DNA of 64,000 nt. It comes from Dyadobacter sp. MSC1_007. GTDB taxonomy: Bacteria > Bacteroidota > Bacteroidia > Cytophagales > Spirosomataceae. Location: the NCBI RefSeq assembly GCF_023667495.1, contig NZ_JAMOZL010000017.1, positions 62,001 to 126,000 of the forward strand, given 5' to 3'. The notes beneath the pieces are model-generated. The model was not told where the DNA came from, did not search any database, and saw only the letters and a list, made by a program, of their open reading frames with translations. A program made the translations under genes and the position numbers. Below are positions 59,798 through 64,000 of the stretch, piece after piece; position 1 is the first letter of the stretch, and each line of letters begins with the position of its first letter.

Positions 59798-59975
59798 GCC
59801 AATGCTTCTGCTCACGTCCATACAGGGCACATCCAAACGCAGGATCCTCCTTATCATCAATGTCTGGCATCGGAATGCTTTGACATATTTTCTTACCCAC
59901 AAGGGTAATTGATATAGAATCCGTGTGGAGATCAAATTCCACTTGACGCACCGTGGTTTTATCTCGGGTGCACTG
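59787..59975 (-). pseudogene. Short coding-like fragment, unidentified
   Basis: On the minus strand a 62-codon frame ends in TGA at 59787-59789, within the terminator. Its product includes VRQVEFDLHTDSISITLVGK and then PMPDIDDKEDPAFGCALYG, which reads like real protein. There is no ATG; a GTG at 59951 is the only late start, and a TAA closes the frame just upstream. I do not recognise it. It may be the 3' remnant of a lost gene. The rest of the gap up to 60359 shows nothing I can support. Confidence 0.3.
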
Positions 59976-60359
59976 TTAAGCTTCGCTTTATGGTTCAAAG
60001 TGACTCTAATCAAGAAGATTGATTTGAGACCGCCGGGCAGTTGTATCTATCAAATTATCCGCCATTCGTAGGAAAAAGCCAGTGTTCTAACTAGGTTACA
60101 CATTGTTCTGAATGTATTAGTAATCATCTGCCTTCCACAGGTTCCTATTTCTTCAGCTAAACTCACTGCACTCGTTCTTGATTCGACTTTGGTTATGGTC
60201 CACTGTCCGACAGACGGCCAGCTACGAAACCGAACCTGGTTGAACCCGCAAGCCTGCCACATGGGTTAAACGCCCAGGCAGCGTTAAATGCCTTTAACAT
60301 TAAGCTTGAATTTTTATAAACAGTTCACGTTAGTCCATCGACCGCTAACAAGCCTTGTG

Positions 60360-61595
60360 CTAGGTTGTAATCCCAAAAATCCTTTCGGCATTACCGTGAG
60401 CCACTTTTGCCCGTTCTTCATCTGTGAGCGGGGCCGACTCAATGAATGCCACGGCTGGTGCAGTGGGTTGAAAGGGATAATCAATTGCCCACATTACCGA
60501 ATCGATACCCAATTTGTCGATGCAAAACCGTAGCGCTAGCGGATCTTCCACGCCGCTGGTCGTTATCGAAAAATTGCGTTTAAAATACTCGCTGGGTTTG
60601 AGCTGGTTGCCGCGTCCGGCGCGCGCTCCGGGCGCACCCATGAAGTCAAGACGCCAAAGCCAGAAGGGTAATGCCTCACCCATATGACCCAGCACTATTT
60701 TTAACTTTGGAAACCGGTCCAATACTCCGCTGAGCATTAAACGTAATGCATGGGTGCCTGCTTCGATGCCATACCCCCAGATCGCTCCTTCTAACCGGTA
60801 ATCGCGGAAAGGGGCGGCCATACCGTCCGATGGAGCTCTGGGATGGATATAAAGCGGGGCTCCCAATGCTTCCGCAGCTTCCAGGATTGGCCAAAACCGT
60901 TGCTCGTCCAGATAACCGTTTCCAGTATGCGAATTGACAAGAAAGCCATTCAATTGAAGGTTATTAACAGAACGTTCCATTTCCTTAACCGCCTCCCGGG
61001 GGTTTTGAGGCGCAAAACAGGCAAGCCCGGCAAAACGTGTCGGATGGCGGCGGATTGCTTCACTTAGCTGATCATTGGAGAGGCGGGCAAGACCTACTGC
61101 CTGGTCTGCGTCAAAAAGTTGCACGCCTGGCAAACCCAGAGAAAGCAGGTGCATATCAACACCGGATCCATCCATATTCGCCAGCCGCCCCTTATCCAAA
61201 TCCAGCAGATTGGGCAACAGCAATCGTGCACCCGCATCCCGGTTTGATACCGGCGGAGGATTTTTTGAAGGATCTTGAGATGTCGCGGACGCAGGGCTAT
61301 CAAAGACAGTAGTCAACAGTTTAATATCGAGATTTGCCCCGCCCTTTCGCACCACGTCCCTGACAGCAGCAGCCACTTCGGGGATCATGAAAGCTTCCTC
61401 GGTCGCGATCTTTCTCACTTTCCTGGCAGCGACTGTTGGATTATTATTTTCCTGTTGGGTTGGTGCGGCCAGTGCCTGACCGGTTAAAGCTGTGATGCCT
61501 GCAAATGCAGATAACTGCGCTAATGCAGTCCGGCGGTTAACCGGCACATTTCTTGTATTAAATTCATTTAGCGGACCAATTTTGCGGGTACTCAT
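60360..61595 (-). CDS. Exported amidohydrolase-family protein (ACMSD/decarboxylase-like)
   Basis: 411 aa from the ATG at 61595. The N-terminus (~20-50) has NRRTALAQLSAFAGITAL, resembling a Tat signal. The catalytic domain belongs to the amidohydrolase-2 family (ACMSD, gamma-resorcylate decarboxylase). The first motif is IATEEAF, with Glu where many have HxH. Then come NSHTGNGYLDE, YIHPR, GHMGEALPFW and MWAIDYPF with the metal Asp. The first-motif form EEAF is that of the dihydroxybenzoate/resorcylate decarboxylase branch. The substrate is probably an aromatic acid; periplasmic location is unusual. Confidence 0.85.
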   Translation of the reverse strand: MSTRKIGPLNEFNTRNVPVNRRTALAQLSAFAGITALTGQALAAPTQQENNNPTVAARKVRKIATEEAFMIPEVAAAVRDVVRKGGANLDIKLLTTVFDSPASATSQDPSKNPPPVSNRDAGARLLLPNLLDLDKGRLANMDGSGVDMHLLSLGLPGVQLFDADQAVGLARLSNDQLSEAIRRHPTRFAGLACFAPQNPREAVKEMERSVNNLQLNGFLVNSHTGNGYLDEQRFWPILEAAEALGAPLYIHPRAPSDGMAAPFRDYRLEGAIWGYGIEAGTHALRLMLSGVLDRFPKLKIVLGHMGEALPFWLWRLDFMGAPGARAGRGNQLKPSEYFKRNFSITTSGVEDPLALRFCIDKLGIDSVMWAIDYPFQPTAPAVAFIESAPLTDEERAKVAHGNAERIFGITT

Positions 61596-61730
61596 AGCAT
61601 GCTGGATGATTTGGTTTGAAGAAATTGAGATATGTCCCAAACCTAATTCATGCTAATGGTGGGGTGTTAGCACAAATCAGCCGTGGTCCAACAATGCCAG
61701 ACCATGGTCGAATTTTGTAGGGAAATGGAA

Positions 61731-64000
61731 TTATTTTACTGTTTGAAGCCGTGCGTATTCAGTCGGGGTTTGGCCGAATTGATCCCGGAAGCACTTGGAA
61801 AAATAATTAGCATTCGTAAAACCAACTATAAATGCGATCTCGCTGACATTGCCATGCTGCTGGGCTAATAAACTGGCCGCACGCTTCAGGCGGAACGTCC
61901 GGATCAGCTCATTGGCCGATTGTCCCAGCAAAGCCGTCAACTTGCGGTGCAGGTGGGTCTGACTCATACCAATTTCCTGGCTGAATGCAGTCACATCAAA
62001 GTCGGCATCCGACAGGTTTTCTTCCAGCAATGCGAAGACCTTTTGAAGGAACTTCTTGTCTGCTGACGTCACCGATACTTCGGCTGGTTGTACCAGGAGT
62101 TGTTTTCCAAACCGCTCTCTTAGCAGTTTGCGGCTTGCCAACAGGTTCTTAACCCGCATGAGCAATTCCGGGCGCTCGAATGGTTTAGTCAAATAATCGT
62201 CGGCCCCCGTTTCCAGGCCTTGCAGTTTGTTTTCCGTGCCCGCCTTCGCAGTCAGCAATATGACAGGAATATGACTGGTGCGTTCGTCTGTTTTCAATCG
62301 ACGGCACAGCTCGGTGCCATCTATTTCCGGCATCATGATATCGCTGATGATCAAATCCGGCAAGTGAGCCATGGCCAGTTCCAGCCCCTCGTTGCCATTG
62401 CCGGCCGCTAATGTCTTATATTCCGAAGCAAAACTATCCACCAGGAAGTTTCTTAAATCGGCGTTATCTTCAATAATTAGCAACTGGGCCTTCTGTCCTG
62501 CTACTGGTTTGTTTTCACCAGCAAGCGCATCCTCGTGCTTTGTGGGTACATCATAGGCTTCTTGTGGAGCCGCCTGATATGGTTGGTCAACCAGCGGCAA
62601 TGTTAGCTGTATCGTAAAAACAGTGCCAGTTCCCGGGGTACTTTCCACTTTAATGACCCCATTGTGAAGCTCAACTAATTCCTTTACAAGTGCCAGCCCA
62701 ATGCCTGTGCCCTGGTAGTTGCGGGTAACAGAGCTGTCGGCCTGAAAGAACCGGTCGAAGATGTTTGGTAATTGTTGGGCAGAAATGCCAATTCCTGTAT
62801 CTTCCACTGTAATGCGCACGTTCAGCGCATCTGAATGCAAATTTTCAAGAAAAACCAAAAATTGCACCTGGCCCCCGGCTGGGGTAAACTTGGCTGCATT
62901 GGTCAGCAGGTTTGACAGGATACGCATCAAATTATTCTGATCTGCATTCACCCAAACCGGCTGCAAAGGTAATGTGTAGCGAAAAGTTAACCGACGGCTT
63001 TCAAACAAGGCTGCAAACGATCCGGCCACGTCTTTTAAAAAGCCGCTCAGCTCAACAGGATGTAGATTCAAGGCTAATTTTCCCGCTTCCAATTTTGAAA
63101 GGTCCAGTAACTGGTTGATCATGTCCAGCAGTTGCCTGGCCTGTCGCTCTATGAGCTGATAATCAGACTCACGAGCGTCTATCGGCGCTGATTGTAATTT
63201 ATCGACCGTCGCTTTTATCAAAGTCAGCGGCGTGCGGAACTCGTGGGACAGGTTCGCGAAGAAGTCTGATTTCAGGGCGTCAACTTCCTGCAACTTTTCG
63301 GCGCTAACCCTTTCTAATTTCAATTCGCTGCGAAGCCTTTCCCGGTTAATCAACTGCCTCCGTCCCAGCCAGATCAGGGTAAAAACAAGTAAGGCGTAAA
63401 ATGCATACGCCCACCCGGTTTCCCACCAGGGCGGATGAACAATCACGCGAAGCGAAGTGCCGACCTGGTTCCAAACGCCGTCGTTGTTCGACGCTTTCAC
63501 CCGAAAGGCATAAGTACCGGGCCTCAAATCTGTATAACGGGCAAAGCGGCGGTTACCAGAATTGATCCAATCTTTGTCCAGCCCCTCTAATTGAAATGCA
63601 TACTGGTTTTTTTCAGGCGAATCGTAGTTGAGGGACACAAATTCAAACGAAAGGAAGTTCTCTCTGTGTGACAACTCCAATTGTTCCAGCGGTACAGGCC
63701 GCATTTTTTCCTGAACCATCACGCCTGTGAGATGAACCGGAGGAATGACGGTATTTTGCTTTATCTGCGCGGCTTCAAAACCAACCGCACCATTAATAGT
63801 CCCAAACAACAACCGTCCATTGTGGCTGTGGACACTACCCAGGTTGCATTCATTGTCAGGCAATCCATCCCGTGCATCAAAATTCCGAAACTGGCCCGAA
63901 GATGGGCTAAACCGGCTTATGCCGTGACCAGTACCCAGCCAAAGGTTGCCCAAGTTGTCGGGAGCGATGCTCACCACCTGGTTGGAACCCAGTCCGCCCT
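61731..64000 (-). CDS. Hybrid two-component regulator (propeller sensor, kinase, receiver, AraC), 5' partial
   Basis: 755 residues are visible; the frame stays open to the right edge (GLGSNQVVSIAPDN…), so the N-terminal propeller is mostly outside. A GTG at 63977 is internal. In order: last propeller blades (LWLGTGHGISRF), Y_Y_Y domain (~120-190), one membrane helix (~195-215), HisKA with phospho-His in FFANLSHEFRTPL (~270), HATPase (GTGIGLALVKELVELH), receiver with Asp in LIISDIMMPEIDG (~560), and an AraC helix-turn-helix ending TPTEYARLQ. Such regulators normally sense glycans in the periplasm; the target is outside the window, or the adjacent amidohydrolase. Confidence 0.94.
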   Translation of the reverse strand, partial: GGLGSNQVVSIAPDNLGNLWLGTGHGISRFSPSSGQFRNFDARDGLPDNECNLGSVHSHNGRLLFGTINGAVGFEAAQIKQNTVIPPVHLTGVMVQEKMRPVPLEQLELSHRENFLSFEFVSLNYDSPEKNQYAFQLEGLDKDWINSGNRRFARYTDLRPGTYAFRVKASNNDGVWNQVGTSLRVIVHPPWWETGWAYAFYALLVFTLIWLGRRQLINRERLRSELKLERVSAEKLQEVDALKSDFFANLSHEFRTPLTLIKATVDKLQSAPIDARESDYQLIERQARQLLDMINQLLDLSKLEAGKLALNLHPVELSGFLKDVAGSFAALFESRRLTFRYTLPLQPVWVNADQNNLMRILSNLLTNAAKFTPAGGQVQFLVFLENLHSDALNVRITVEDTGIGISAQQLPNIFDRFFQADSSVTRNYQGTGIGLALVKELVELHNGVIKVESTPGTGTVFTIQLTLPLVDQPYQAAPQEAYDVPTKHEDALAGENKPVAGQKAQLLIIEDNADLRNFLVDSFASEYKTLAAGNGNEGLELAMAHLPDLIISDIMMPEIDGTELCRRLKTDERTSHIPVILLTAKAGTENKLQGLETGADDYLTKPFERPELLMRVKNLLASRKLLRERFGKQLLVQPAEVSVTSADKKFLQKVFALLEENLSDADFDVTAFSQEIGMSQTHLHRKLTALLGQSANELIRTFRLKRAASLLAQQHGNVSEIAFIVGFTNANYFSKCFRDQFGQTPTEYARLQTVK

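Noticed and set aside
59762..60262. Minus-strand frames at 59762-60013 and 60050-60262
   Set aside because: Composition is not protein-like (many Cys/Trp/Arg and no motif); a different frame over 59787-59975 looks more like real coding sequence.
63977..64000. GTG at 63977 as the start of the hybrid kinase
   Set aside because: The frame continues upstream to the window edge with propeller-type sequence, so the start lies outside.

Overview
The window is a chromosomal segment of a Gram-negative Bacteroidota bacterium. It is most likely from the Cytophagales, in the Dyadobacter/Spirosoma neighbourhood; this is inferred from gene content and no species can be named. The signs are a type IX secretion (Por) C-terminal domain, a DUF4249 lipoprotein, a FecR/ECF-sigma pair with DUF4974, STN domains, LytTR and one-protein hybrid two-component regulators, and many promoters of the Bacteroidota type (TTG, about 19-20 nt, TAnnTTTG). 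No phage, IS transposase, CRISPR array or rRNA is visible. The one RNA gene is tRNA-Leu(CAA).

Layout. 1-3.6 kb: end of a DUF4249 lipoprotein gene, alaS and a CHRD lipoprotein. 3.8-11.8 kb: a cell-surface region with a lipid A type acyltransferase, two proteins made of GAQhAGFxN repeats, a T9SS cargo protein, a BclB-like protein, and an ECF sigma / FecR / STN cassette whose effector is a repeat protein instead of a TonB receptor. 11.8-18 kb: a REPIN-like inverted repeat, OxyR, an AAA ATPase of the DUF4143 family behind tandem palindromes, a PolX-like protein that has lost its polymerase acids, a cellobiose 2-epimerase-like enzyme and CsbD. 18-26.5 kb: a 3-hydroxyacyl-CoA dehydrogenase, cydAB, a small membrane protein, an orphan LytTR regulator and a fucose-type operon (MFS symporter, SDR, zinc dehydrogenase).

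26.5-33.4 kb is a complete YbhGFSR-like ABC-2 efflux operon with TolC and a TetR repressor; identical TTAATCAnnTGATTAA palindromes flank the repressor gene. 33.5-45 kb is mainly housekeeping: lepA, pyruvate dehydrogenase E2, hslV, dacB, a beta-CASP nuclease, accA, a HAD phosphatase, a site-2 protease and a phosphotriesterase-like protein.

45-56.8 kb holds a second efflux system (HlyD, TolC, ABC ATPase and two FtsX/MacB permeases) followed in the same direction by its likely sigma-54 activator and histidine kinase, then a secreted protein usually labelled asparagine synthetase B and a separate MacB permease. The spacers inside this operon, and the cydA-cydB spacer 27 kb away, carry an interspersed simple repeat (TGAATGAG units, polypyrimidine tracts, and a 24-mer found three times exactly). 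56.9-64 kb: tRNA-Leu, a divergent HxlR/SDR pair, gene fragments, a seven-repeat WKNG lipoprotein, a Tat-type amidohydrolase, and a large hybrid histidine kinase/AraC regulator cut by the right edge.

The strongest candidates for something not well described are the sigma/FecR/STN-repeat-protein cassette, the polymerase-dead PolX, and the interspersed repeats confined to cyd and efflux-operon spacers.
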